This document shows, one piece after another, positions 25,046-32,924 of a DNA stretch of 64,000 bases (its first letter is position 1; every line of letters starts with the position of its first letter). The notes beneath the pieces are model-generated. The model was not told the origin of the DNA and ran no database searches. It saw only the letters and a program-made list of their open reading frames with translations. Source of the DNA: Myxococcus dinghuensis (lineage in GTDB: Bacteria > Myxococcota > Myxococcia > Myxococcales > Myxococcaceae). Location: NCBI RefSeq assembly GCF_024198235.1, contig NZ_JAKCFB010000001.1, forward strand, positions 434,001 to 498,000. The letters are read 5' to 3'. A program made the translations under genes and the position numbers.

Positions 25046-26238
25046 AGCGGCGCGCGGACGAACTGGTCGTGTTCCTGGGGCCGTCGCTGCCCGCGGACGA
25101 GGCGCGCAAGCGGGTGCCCTGCACGGTGCTGCCCCCGGCGCGCCAGGGCGACGTGTGGCGCGCGCTGGCGCTGCGGCCCCGGGCCATCGCGCTGGTGGAC
25201 GGCGTCTTCGAGGCCCAGCCCTCGGTGTGGCACCACGAGCTGCTGGCCGCGCTGGAGGCGGGCGTGGCCGTCTTCGGCGGCTCGAGCATGGGCGCGCTGC
25301 GGGCGGTGGAGCTGGCGCCACACGGCATGGTGGGCGTGGGCCGCATCTTCGGCTGGTATCGCGACGGCGTGGTGTCCGACGACGCGGAGGTGGCGCTGCT
25401 GCACGCCGACGCGGAGCACGGCTGGCGACCGCTGACGGTGCCGCTGGTCAACGTGCGCCACCTGGCGGACCGGGCGCGCGAGGCGGGCGTGCTGGAGGCC
25501 CGCGCGGCCCGCGCCCTGGTGGCGGTGGCGCGGGCGATCTTCTACCAGGAGCGCACCTGGGCCCGCGTGCTGGAGCAGGTGTCCTCCCACTGGTCCGCCG
25601 CGACGCTCGCCGCCTGGCGCGCCTGGTTCCCGACGGGGAAGGAGGACCTCAAGCGGCTGGACGCGCTGGCGTGCCTGGACGCCGCGTCCGCGTGGGTGCG
25701 CTCCGGGGCGCCCGCGCCCGTCGGCGCGCGTCGCGAGCCGTCATCGCTGGTGCGTCGCCGCCGGCTCATGGAGGACGTGGGCCGCGCGGGGGGGCACCTC
25801 GTCTCCTCCGGGCGCGTGGTGGCCGCGCTGAGCGAACACCCCGACGCCACGGAGCTGGCGGAGGCGGGGCTGCGGCGCGCGCTGCTGGTGGGCTGGGCCC
25901 GCTCCCAGGGGCTGACCGTCGGCGCCGCGGACATCGAGGCGATGCGCGAGGCGTGGTGGACGGAGCGGGGCGTGCCGGTCCGCCGGCGGGCCGCGTGGCT
26001 CGAGGAGAACGGCCTGGACGACGCGGGCCTGCGCCGGCTGTGCGAGGACCTGGCCCTGGAGCGGCTCCTGCTCACCTCCGCCTCGCGCATGCTCCCGGAC
26101 GGGCCGTCCTGGGAGGAGGCCCTGGCCTCCGAGGCGCGCCTGCGGGGCCTGTGGGCCGAGGCCGCCCGCGCCCTCTCCGCGCCGGGACGCCGGGCGTCGC
26201 CGACGCGGCGCCCGACCGGGGACGTCGGGTCGGACTGA
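25042..26238 (+). CDS. TfuA-like protein (YcaO partner)
   Basis: Partner of TfuA-associated YcaO enzymes, thought to deliver sulfide for backbone thioamidation. The TfuA core covers about residues 8-170: VVFLGPSLPADEA near the start, then FGGSSMGALRAVEL and IFGWYRDGVVSDDAEVAL, which are typical of the family. About 220 further residues follow with an Arg/Ala-rich helical make-up that I do not recognise, so the protein (398 residues) is longer than the core domain needs. The start GTG overlaps the YcaO stop (GTGA), which implies coupled translation and equal amounts. No membrane segment or signal is visible. Identification rests on the motifs and on the YcaO neighbour. Confidence 0.88.
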   Translation: MKRRADELVVFLGPSLPADEARKRVPCTVLPPARQGDVWRALALRPRAIALVDGVFEAQPSVWHHELLAALEAGVAVFGGSSMGALRAVELAPHGMVGVGRIFGWYRDGVVSDDAEVALLHADAEHGWRPLTVPLVNVRHLADRAREAGVLEARAARALVAVARAIFYQERTWARVLEQVSSHWSAATLAAWRAWFPTGKEDLKRLDALACLDAASAWVRSGAPAPVGARREPSSLVRRRRLMEDVGRAGGHLVSSGRVVAALSEHPDATELAEAGLRRALLVGWARSQGLTVGAADIEAMREAWWTERGVPVRRRAAWLEENGLDDAGLRRLCEDLALERLLLTSASRMLPDGPSWEEALASEARLRGLWAEAARALSAPGRRASPTRRPTGDVGSD

Positions 26239-26317
26239 GCCCGGAACATCACCCGGAGGGTCGGTAAAAACGTGACAGACCTCCCAGAAGGGGTAGGGTC
26301 AACCCTGGAGGTTGCCC

Positions 26318-26434
26318 TTGTTCAGCCCCGTTCACTGGGTGGTCACCGAGCCTCTCGCGACGCGTGCGCCCTCCTGGCGCCGCTCGGGGCCGGCGGCGTG
26401 GGCTGACGTGCCCGGCGGAGGTGGGCCGGCGTGA
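26318..26434 (+). CDS. Possible 38-residue leader ORF coupled to the kinase gene
   Basis: A short reading frame begins with TTG six bases after GGAGG (26306-26312 area) and ends with TGA overlapping the GTG start of the kinase gene as GTGA. The peptide begins MFSPVHWVVTEPLATR and ends in a Gly-rich stretch. It does not resemble a known protein. The good ribosome binding site and the stop/start overlap suggest a translated leader that couples translation into the kinase gene, but the kinase has its own GGAGG, so the frame may be chance. Confidence 0.25.
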   Translation: MFSPVHWVVTEPLATRAPSWRRSGPAAWADVPGGGGPA

Positions 26435-28470
26435 GGTCGTCTCCCTTCCATCCCGACCAGTTGGAGCCGGGCGGCGAGGTAGGCCCCTGGCGCGTGGTGG
26501 CGTCGCTGGGCGCCGGCGGCTTCGGGCGCGTCTTCAAGGTGGAGCGCGGCGGGCGCTTCTTCACGATGAAGATGGCGCTGCGGCCCGCGGGGCCCCAGGC
26601 CTCCGAGGAGGAGGACATCAACGGGAGGCTGTCGCACGAGGTGGCGACGCTCCTGGCCTGCGCGCCCCATCCCAACCTGCCGCGGGTCCACACGGTGGAC
26701 CGCTGGCCGGAGCCGCCCGACGGCTACCTGTACTTCGTCACCGACTTCATCGACGGCGAGACGTTCCACGAGTGGCGCTGGCGCGTGAAGCCGTCGGCGG
26801 CCCACCTCCTGACGGTGTTCACGGAGGTGGTGCGCGCGGTGGCGGACCTGCACCGGCGCGGACTGCACCACCGGGACGTGAAGGGCGACAACCTCCTCAT
26901 CCGCCGCGAGGACGAGCGGCCCTTCCTCATCGACCTGGGCACGGTGCGCCTGCCCGGCGCGACGACGCTCACCGTGGGCGTGGCGCCGGCCTCGCCCCAC
27001 CTGCTGCCCCCCGAGTGCGTGGCCTTCCTGCGCGAGGGCTCCTGGGCGCAGGGCGCGCGCTTCGACGCGGGCGTGCCGGGCGACCTCTACGCGCTGGGCG
27101 CGCTCCTGTACGAGGCGCTCACGGATGGTTACGCGTTCGACCCGCGGCTGCCGTACGACCGGCTCCTGCCGGCCATCGAGACGGTGACGCCGCGCGCCCC
27201 CCACCTCATCAACCCCAAGGTGCCCCCGGCGCTGGGCGACGTGGCGATGCGGCTGTTGGCCAAGCGCCCCGAGGACCGCTACGCGGGGACCGAGGCGCTC
27301 CTGCAGGCGCTGTGGGAGGTCGCCAAGGAGAAGCGGCAGCCGGCGTGGAAGGTCTCCCTGGACCGGCCTCCGGAGGCGCCTGGCGCTCCCGAAGGGGCCG
27401 AACAGGAGGCGCTGCCGCGCGTGCGCGTGGTGCCGGAGCTGGACCACGCGCCCTCCGAGGAGCCCGAGGTGGCCCCCGCGCCCACGCTCGCGCCCGTGGA
27501 GCCGCGCGCGCCGGAGCGGGACGCAGACGTCCCGGGTGAGCGGTTGGAGGGCGCCGCGCCGGTTCTTCCCTCGAGGGGGGAAGGGGCGCCGCTCCCGGCG
27601 CGTCGGCGTGGCGCCGTGGCCCTGGGCCTGGGGGCGATGCTGCTCCTGGCCTTGGGTGTCTTCGCGCAGGGCCTCGTGTCCCACGAGCGGCCCGCGAGCC
27701 CCGAGCAGGCGGCCATCCCCCCCCCGCCTCCCGCAGAGAAAGGAAGTCCTGTCGTGACGAGTCGTTCCCCCAGCACCCCTGAGACAACCCCGTCGCCTTC
27801 ACCGATTCACCCTCGCGAGGTGGGGGACCTGCCGGAGGTCGTCGCTCGTACCGCCACGGTCGATGGCGAGGACAAGGCATCCGAGGACAAGACGTTGGAG
27901 ACGGAGGCCGCCCAGGTCCCGTCCGTGGCGCGGAAGCGGTCCTCGGCGAGGAGCGCCGTCGCGAAGACCGCGGTGGCGGCCTGCCTCGCGGGGGCGTGCG
28001 CCGGAGGCCCGGCCCCGCTGCGCGACGAGCCCCCCGTGCAGGACTGCCCCGCGGCCACCCTCGCGGTGATGAACGAGGTGGGCTTCACGCCGCCCAAGCT
28101 CATCGGCAGCGAGTTCCAGATCGGCATGCTCCACCGCCTGGAGATCGACCCGCAGCCGGCGCCGCCGGACGGGGGCACCCTCACGCTCAACACCTTCGGT
28201 GAGCGTCCCTACATCGACGGCTACATGGGCCCGGGCGTACCCGTGGGCAGCAAGTTCCGTGGCAAGGTGTTCTGGGGCAAGGATCGCCTCTTCGGTTGGA
28301 TCACCGAAATCATCCTGCCCGACGGACGCCGCCTGCCCCTCTGCGCGAACATCACGGACCCGAACCGGACGGAGCTGGGCATGCCCTACGAGCCCGGGAG
28401 CACGCCGGAGCGGCCGTTGATCTCCCCCCAGGTCTTCTTCGCGGCGACGAAGCGCCTCGGCCGGCTGTGA
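26431..28470 (+). CDS. Membrane Ser/Thr protein kinase (eukaryotic-like)
   Basis: Transmembrane Hanks-type kinase of 679 residues. The kinase domain (about 20-300) has the Gly-rich loop LGAGGFGRVF, Lys47, Glu70, the catalytic loop HRDVKGDN (Asp149) and the metal-binding IDLG (Asp168), so it looks active. A Pro/Glu-rich juxtamembrane stretch (about 310-390) leads to one membrane helix (about 394-416). The C-terminal 260 residues are outside and start Pro/Ser/Thr-rich, then form an unrecognised domain (about 540-679) with Cys residues (ACLAGAC, QDCPAA). The start is GTG at 26431 with GGAGG upstream. The DUF2381 gene follows after ten bases. Kinase/DUF2381 pairs are familiar in myxobacterial genomes, which suggests a shared signal or structure. 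Confidence 0.92.
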   Translation: MRSSPFHPDQLEPGGEVGPWRVVASLGAGGFGRVFKVERGGRFFTMKMALRPAGPQASEEEDINGRLSHEVATLLACAPHPNLPRVHTVDRWPEPPDGYLYFVTDFIDGETFHEWRWRVKPSAAHLLTVFTEVVRAVADLHRRGLHHRDVKGDNLLIRREDERPFLIDLGTVRLPGATTLTVGVAPASPHLLPPECVAFLREGSWAQGARFDAGVPGDLYALGALLYEALTDGYAFDPRLPYDRLLPAIETVTPRAPHLINPKVPPALGDVAMRLLAKRPEDRYAGTEALLQALWEVAKEKRQPAWKVSLDRPPEAPGAPEGAEQEALPRVRVVPELDHAPSEEPEVAPAPTLAPVEPRAPERDADVPGERLEGAAPVLPSRGEGAPLPARRRGAVALGLGAMLLLALGVFAQGLVSHERPASPEQAAIPPPPPAEKGSPVVTSRSPSTPETTPSPSPIHPREVGDLPEVVARTATVDGEDKASEDKTLETEAAQVPSVARKRSSARSAVAKTAVAACLAGACAGGPAPLRDEPPVQDCPAATLAVMNEVGFTPPKLIGSEFQIGMLHRLEIDPQPAPPDGGTLTLNTFGERPYIDGYMGPGVPVGSKFRGKVFWGKDRLFGWITEIILPDGRRLPLCANITDPNRTELGMPYEPGSTPERPLISPQVFFAATKRLGRL

Positions 28471-28480
28471 CCTCCCGTCC

Positions 28481-29389
28481 ATGTCCTCGGTGCTCGCGCT
28501 CGTCTGGGGTGTGATGGTGTCCCTGGGCGCGGACGTCTCGGCGCCCGCGCTCCCGAGCAGTCTGCCGCCGGTGCGTCGTCTCGAGGTCGGGACGGACGCG
28601 AAGGGCGCCCCACAGGAGGTGCGCATCGCGCCCGGGCGCGCGACGACGTTCATCTTCGACGCGCGCATCCTGCCCGAACAGCTCATCCTGGACGGGCGCG
28701 AGCGCTTCCAGCGGCTGGGTCTCTCCGAGGACCACCTGGTCCTCGTCCCGTCGGGCTCGTTCCGGGACGGGGAGCGGCTGCGGATGGAGGTCCGCTTCCA
28801 GGGAGGCGGGGCGCCGGAGCGGGGGCTCTTCCAACTGGTGGTCGACCTCTCCCGGTCCGAACCCCAGGTGGAGGTCTACCGCCGCGTCCGTCCGGCGGAG
28901 TCGTACCGCCAGGAGGTGGAGGAGCTGAGGGCGCGGCTGGCGCGCCTGGAGTCCGAGCCGCGGTCGGCGTGCCCGTCCTCGGCGTCCCTGGAGGACGCCA
29001 TGGACGTGCTGGTGTCGTCGGTGAGCACCGCCGACGACCTGTCGATCGGCAAGCTCGGGGGCGCGGCCGCGGGCACGCACCCGGAGCTGGCCGTGCTCAG
29101 CGCGCGGCACCTGTCCCTGAAGCGACAGTGGCTGTCGGTGCGCCTGATGATGCGCGCGCACGGCGACACCGCGGGGTGGGTCGCCACGGGGGGCACGCTG
29201 ACGAGCACGAGCGGGCACACGCTCGTGCTGATGCCTCCCCGGCAGTCCAGCCCCCTGCGCGCGGACCGGGACGAGGCCGTCACGGTCATGGCGTCGGACC
29301 TGAAGGGCGCGCCCATGGGCCGCTACGTGCTCCGCCTGTGGGACGCGCGCGGACGCGCGGTGACCCTGGAGGGCGTGCCCCTGTATTGA
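28481..29389 (+). CDS. DUF2381 family exported protein
   Basis: Protein of 302 residues with a signal peptide (about 1-19) that fits the Myxococcus-type DUF2381 (TIGR02268) family: PPVRRLEVG near the start, a beta-rich domain up to about residue 125, then a coiled-coil segment (YRQEVEELRARLARLE) and a C-terminal beta domain with the motif RDEAVTVMASDLKGAPMGRY. The function is unknown. The ATG lies ten bases after the kinase stop, so the two form an operon, and it is reasonable to think the DUF2381 protein acts outside the cytoplasm together with the extracellular part of that kinase. That link is inference from gene order. Confidence 0.85.
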   Translation: MSSVLALVWGVMVSLGADVSAPALPSSLPPVRRLEVGTDAKGAPQEVRIAPGRATTFIFDARILPEQLILDGRERFQRLGLSEDHLVLVPSGSFRDGERLRMEVRFQGGGAPERGLFQLVVDLSRSEPQVEVYRRVRPAESYRQEVEELRARLARLESEPRSACPSSASLEDAMDVLVSSVSTADDLSIGKLGGAAAGTHPELAVLSARHLSLKRQWLSVRLMMRAHGDTAGWVATGGTLTSTSGHTLVLMPPRQSSPLRADRDEAVTVMASDLKGAPMGRYVLRLWDARGRAVTLEGVPLY

Positions 29390-29464
29390 GCCCGCCGAGG
29401 GGCGGGCCGCGGCACCTCCACGCTTGAGCCCCACGGCCCGCCGTGTAGGGTGCGGCCCCGGACG

Positions 29465-30244
29465 ATGACCGCCCTGCCTCCCGACGCCCTCCGCTGCATC
29501 CGCGCCGACTCCCGCGAGCCGGAGGGCTACGTCGCCGCCCTCGGCGGGCGCAAAGCCTCGCTGCTGCTCACGGACCCGCCGTACTGCCTGCTCACCCGGC
29601 GCCGCAAGGGCGGGGACCTGCGCGACCCTCGCGCGCACAAGAAGATCGACCAGAACCCCATCGTCCGCTTCGAGACGGTGCGCGACTACCGCGTCTTCTC
29701 CGAGGCCTGGCTCTCCCGGGCCGTGCCGCACCTCACCCCGGACGCGCCGCTCGTCATCTGGACGAACCTCCTGGGCAAGGAGCCCATCGTCTCCGCCGCG
29801 CGGGGCCTGGGCTTCACCCACCTGCGCGGCGAGTACGTCTGGGGCAAGCGCACCACGGACAAGAACGCCAACGAGCAGACGCTGCGCGTCTACGAGGTCG
29901 CGCTCGTGCTCGCGCGCACCCCCGAGCCGCCGCTGGACCCCGCCGCGCTGCCCACCCCCTGGGCCGTCGTCGGGGGCTACGACGACGACGGCGAGGCCGC
30001 GCGCTGGGGCAGCCACCCGCACCACAAGCCCTTCTCCGTCGTCGAGCCGCTGGTGCGCGCGTACAGCCGCCCGGGCGACACCGTGCTGGACTCCTTCGCG
30101 GGCAGCGGTTCGCATCCGGCCGCCGCGGTGCGCCTGGGGCGCGTGCCCGCGTGCCTCGAGATCGAACCGGAGTGGGCCGAGCGCGTCACCCACCGCCTGC
30201 GCGAGACGGCCTCCGAGGTGGCTCAGCCCGCCAGCGCCCGGTAG
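29465..30244 (+). CDS. Orphan DNA methyltransferase (DPPY type)
   Basis: S-adenosylmethionine-dependent amino-methyltransferase of 259 residues (N6-adenine or N4-cytosine). The catalytic motif DPPY is at residues 37-40 and the cofactor motif DSFAGSGSHPAAA lies near the C-terminus (about 220), the order of the beta class. A target-recognition region lies between. No restriction endonuclease is next to it, so it is an orphan enzyme, possibly for regulation or protection. The ATG at 29465 opens directly; a GTG 15 bases upstream is in frame. The 3' end overlaps the convergent 2OG oxygenase gene by 22 bases. Confidence 0.88.
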   Translation: MTALPPDALRCIRADSREPEGYVAALGGRKASLLLTDPPYCLLTRRRKGGDLRDPRAHKKIDQNPIVRFETVRDYRVFSEAWLSRAVPHLTPDAPLVIWTNLLGKEPIVSAARGLGFTHLRGEYVWGKRTTDKNANEQTLRVYEVALVLARTPEPPLDPAALPTPWAVVGGYDDDGEAARWGSHPHHKPFSVVEPLVRAYSRPGDTVLDSFAGSGSHPAAAVRLGRVPACLEIEPEWAERVTHRLRETASEVAQPASAR

Positions 30245-30861
30245 TGCCGCGTCTGGGCCCACGCCGGGACGTCCGTGGGGCGGTGGGCCCACCAGTTCAT
30301 CACCAGCGTGCGCCGCAGCCGCGAGCGCCCCGGCAGCTTCCCGTCGGGGATGCGGTTCTCCGCGTCCAGCACGCCGTGGGTGAGCGCCCCGTCGAACACC
30401 ACCAGCCGGTTGGGGCGGGGCGCCACCACGTCCGCGGTGTCCATCCTCGAGGGCGCCAGGGACGGGTTGCCCTCCTCGGGCAGCTCCCGCGTCACCACCA
30501 GCGCGCCGCCCCGGACGCGGTTGAGGAACAGCACGGAGCCGATGCGCGGGTGCACCAGCTCGCCGGTGCGCCTGGCGAGCTTCTCGTCGCGGTCCTGGTG
30601 GAAGTCCACCCGCACGTCCGTGGTGTACATGCGCGACAGCCACCACTCCACGCCGGCGACGCGCCTGCGCCCGGCGATGCCCGGACGCAGCGTGGTGATG
30701 ATCTCCTCCACCACGTTGGCCGGAGGGCCGAAGTCGTACCAGAACGTCGTCTGGTACGTGTCTCGCAGCCGCTCCCGGCCCACCCGTCCGAGCCGGCGCA
30801 TCAGCCGGCGGAAGAGGGCGGGGGGGACGGCGCCTTCGGTGAGCTGGACGAGTGGTTCCAC
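30223..30861 (-). CDS. 2-oxoglutarate/Fe(II)-dependent oxygenase-like protein
   Basis: Predicted Fe(II)/2OG oxygenase of about 212 residues with a double-stranded beta-helix core. Iron ligands are His88 and Asp90 (DFHQDRDEK) and His162 (FDGALTHGVLD). The 2OG-binding Arg is 183 or 184 (LRRTLVMNWW). This matches the prolyl 4-hydroxylase-like layout. The start is uncertain: a GTG at 30861 gives a sensible length but has no clear ribosome binding site, and an ATG 60 bases downstream is the alternative. No signal peptide is seen. It overlaps the methyltransferase gene tail to tail, so the two transcripts are complementary at the end. The substrate is unknown. Confidence 0.8.
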   Translation of the reverse strand: MEPLVQLTEGAVPPALFRRLMRRLGRVGRERLRDTYQTTFWYDFGPPANVVEEIITTLRPGIAGRRRVAGVEWWLSRMYTTDVRVDFHQDRDEKLARRTGELVHPRIGSVLFLNRVRGGALVVTRELPEEGNPSLAPSRMDTADVVAPRPNRLVVFDGALTHGVLDAENRIPDGKLPGRSRLRRTLVMNWWAHRPTDVPAWAQTRHYRALAG

Positions 30862-30966
30862 GTGGGGACGCAGCTTTGTCCCATGCGGAGGGTGGGCGCC
30901 ACCTTCCTTTGCCGGTAGGCTGCGCGGCCCAACCCCCTCCGGGCAGGAGGGCTCGGAGACCGTTCG

Positions 30967-32244
30967 ATGAAGGCCCACCACAAGATGCTCACCGGCATCG
31001 TCACCGGAACGGTGGCGGGGCTCGCCGCGAACGCCCTCGCGCAGAAGGCGGCGTGGCTGGACTGGACCGTCAACAACCTCACCGCGCCCGTCGGGCAGAT
31101 CTTCATCCGGCTGCTGCTCATGCTGGTGGTCCCGCTGCTCTTCGCCGCGCTCGTCATGGGCGTGGCGGAGCTGGACCTCAAGCAGGTGGGGCGCCTGGGC
31201 GCGCGGACGCTGGGCTACACCATCGTCTTCTCCGCCATCTCCGTGCTCATCGGCCTGGTGCTGGTCAACCTCATCCAGCCGGGCGCGTCGCTGAGCGAGG
31301 AGGCGCGCGCCTTGGCGAAGCAGGGGCAGCAGGTGCAGGCCGCGCCCCCGCCTTCGTCCACGTCGTTCGGCGCGGTGCTCACCTCCATGGTGCCCACCAA
31401 CCCGCTCAAGGCCGCCTCGGACGGGGACATGATCGGCCTCATCGTCTTCTCGCTCATCTTCGGCCTGGGCGTGGCGCTCACGCCGGGCAAGGCGGTGGCG
31501 CAGCTTCGCGACACCATCCAGGGCCTGTACGACGTGATGATGAAGCTCATCGACGGCGTGCTGCGGCTGGCGCCGTATGGCGTCGCCGCGCTCCTGTTCA
31601 CCATGACGGCGAAGCTGGGCCTGGGCATCCTCGTACAGCTCGCCGCGTACGTGGGCACGGTGCTCCTGGCGCTCGCCATCCACATGTTCGTCGTCTACTC
31701 GCTGTCCGTGCGCTTCCTGGGCGGGCTCAGCCCCGTCACCTTCTTCCGGGAGTGCCGGCTGGCCATCGTCACCGCCTTCTCCACGTCCTCGTCCAGCGCC
31801 ACGCTGCCCACCGCGCTCAAGGTGGCCGAGGAGAACCTCAAGCTGCCGCCCAACGTCTCGCGCTTCGTGCTGACGGCGGGCTCGGCCATGAACCAGAACG
31901 GCACCGCGCTCTTCGAGGGCGTCACCGTGCTGTTCCTGGCCCAGGTCTACGAGGTCCCCCTCGACATGGGGCAGCAGGCGCTCATCATGTTCATCTGCAT
32001 CCTGGCGGGCATCGGCACCGCGGGCGTCCCCGCCGGCTCCATCCCCGTCATCGCGATGATCCTGGGCATGTTCAAGATTCCGGTGGAGGGCCTGGGGCTG
32101 GTGCTCGGCGTGGACCGCTTCCTGGACATGTGCCGCACGACGCTCAACGTCACCGGGGACCTGGCCGCCGCGGTGTACGTGGCGCGCGGGGAGCCGCACC
32201 CCCGCCCGGCCGCCGAGCGCGAACCGGACCCCAGTACCCCCTGA
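30967..32244 (+). CDS. Dicarboxylate/amino acid:cation symporter (DAACS family)
   Basis: Inner-membrane Na+ or H+ coupled carrier of 425 residues of the GltP/DctA family. Hydrophobic segments run through the whole length, with the re-entrant loop motif SSSSATLPTALKVAEE and the substrate/cation motif AMNQNGTALFEG (about residue 308) that corresponds to NMDGT in relatives. A loop of about 35 residues rich in Pro and Gln (around 115-135) is inserted between helices. Likely substrates are C4-dicarboxylates, glutamate or aspartate, fitting a predator that lives on amino acids. The ATG at 30967 follows GGAG by about ten bases. It is divergent from the oxygenase gene. Confidence 0.92.
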   Translation: MKAHHKMLTGIVTGTVAGLAANALAQKAAWLDWTVNNLTAPVGQIFIRLLLMLVVPLLFAALVMGVAELDLKQVGRLGARTLGYTIVFSAISVLIGLVLVNLIQPGASLSEEARALAKQGQQVQAAPPPSSTSFGAVLTSMVPTNPLKAASDGDMIGLIVFSLIFGLGVALTPGKAVAQLRDTIQGLYDVMMKLIDGVLRLAPYGVAALLFTMTAKLGLGILVQLAAYVGTVLLALAIHMFVVYSLSVRFLGGLSPVTFFRECRLAIVTAFSTSSSSATLPTALKVAEENLKLPPNVSRFVLTAGSAMNQNGTALFEGVTVLFLAQVYEVPLDMGQQALIMFICILAGIGTAGVPAGSIPVIAMILGMFKIPVEGLGLVLGVDRFLDMCRTTLNVTGDLAAAVYVARGEPHPRPAAEREPDPSTP

Positions 32245-32311
32245 CGCCGGGCCCCTCCCGGTCCACCTTCACCGCAGCGCAGTTCCACGCAGCACCCGCC
32301 AAGGAGCCCGC

Positions 32312-32797
32312 ATGAGGGTCGCCAAGGATTCAGTCGTCTCGCTGGACTATCGGTTGCACCTCGGAGACGGACAGGTCATCGACCAGAGCGCTCCCGGTCA
32401 GCCGCTCGCCTATCTGCACGGACACCGGCAGATCGTCCCCGGCCTGGAGGGCGCGCTCGAGGGCATGTCCAAGGGCGAGAGCAAGCAGGTGGTGGTGCAG
32501 CCGGGGCAGGGCTACGGCGAGCACGACCCCGAGGGCGTGCGCACCGTGCCCCGCTCGATGCTGCCCCCGGGCTTCGCGCCCCAGGCGGGCCAGACGCTGA
32601 TGGCCCAGACGGACCAGGGCGACATCCCGCTGCGCATCCAGGAGGTGCGCGGCGAGGACATCGTCATCGACCTGAACCACCCGCTGGCCGGCAAGACGCT
32701 GCACTTCGACGTCACGGTCCAGGACGTGCGCGCCGCCTCGAACGAGGAGCTCACGCACGGCCACGTCCACGGCGCGGGTGGTCACGACCACGGCTGA
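32312..32797 (+). CDS. slyD: SlyD-type FKBP peptidyl-prolyl cis-trans isomerase
   Basis: Cytoplasmic folding helper of 161 residues. The FKBP domain has the SlyD split form, with the IF chaperone insert between about residues 70 and 125. Typical stretches are VSLDYRLHLGDGQVIDQ, YLHGHRQIVPGLEGALEGM and GYGEHDPEGVRTVPR. The C-terminus is His-rich (THGHVHGAGGHDHG), as in metal-binding SlyD proteins that supply nickel. The ATG at 32312 has AAGGAG upstream. It stands between the symporter and the OPT transporter genes on the same strand. Confidence 0.93.
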   Translation: MRVAKDSVVSLDYRLHLGDGQVIDQSAPGQPLAYLHGHRQIVPGLEGALEGMSKGESKQVVVQPGQGYGEHDPEGVRTVPRSMLPPGFAPQAGQTLMAQTDQGDIPLRIQEVRGEDIVIDLNHPLAGKTLHFDVTVQDVRAASNEELTHGHVHGAGGHDHG

Positions 32798-32924
32798 CGC
32801 CGGCGCTCGACGCCATGCGGCGCCCGGGCGGGAGGCCGAGGTCTCGAAGACCCGGGTTTCCCGCCTGGTTGCTGTCGCGAACGTTTCTCCAGGGCCGGGG
32901 GCATGCTCTATCTTGGCCGCCCCC

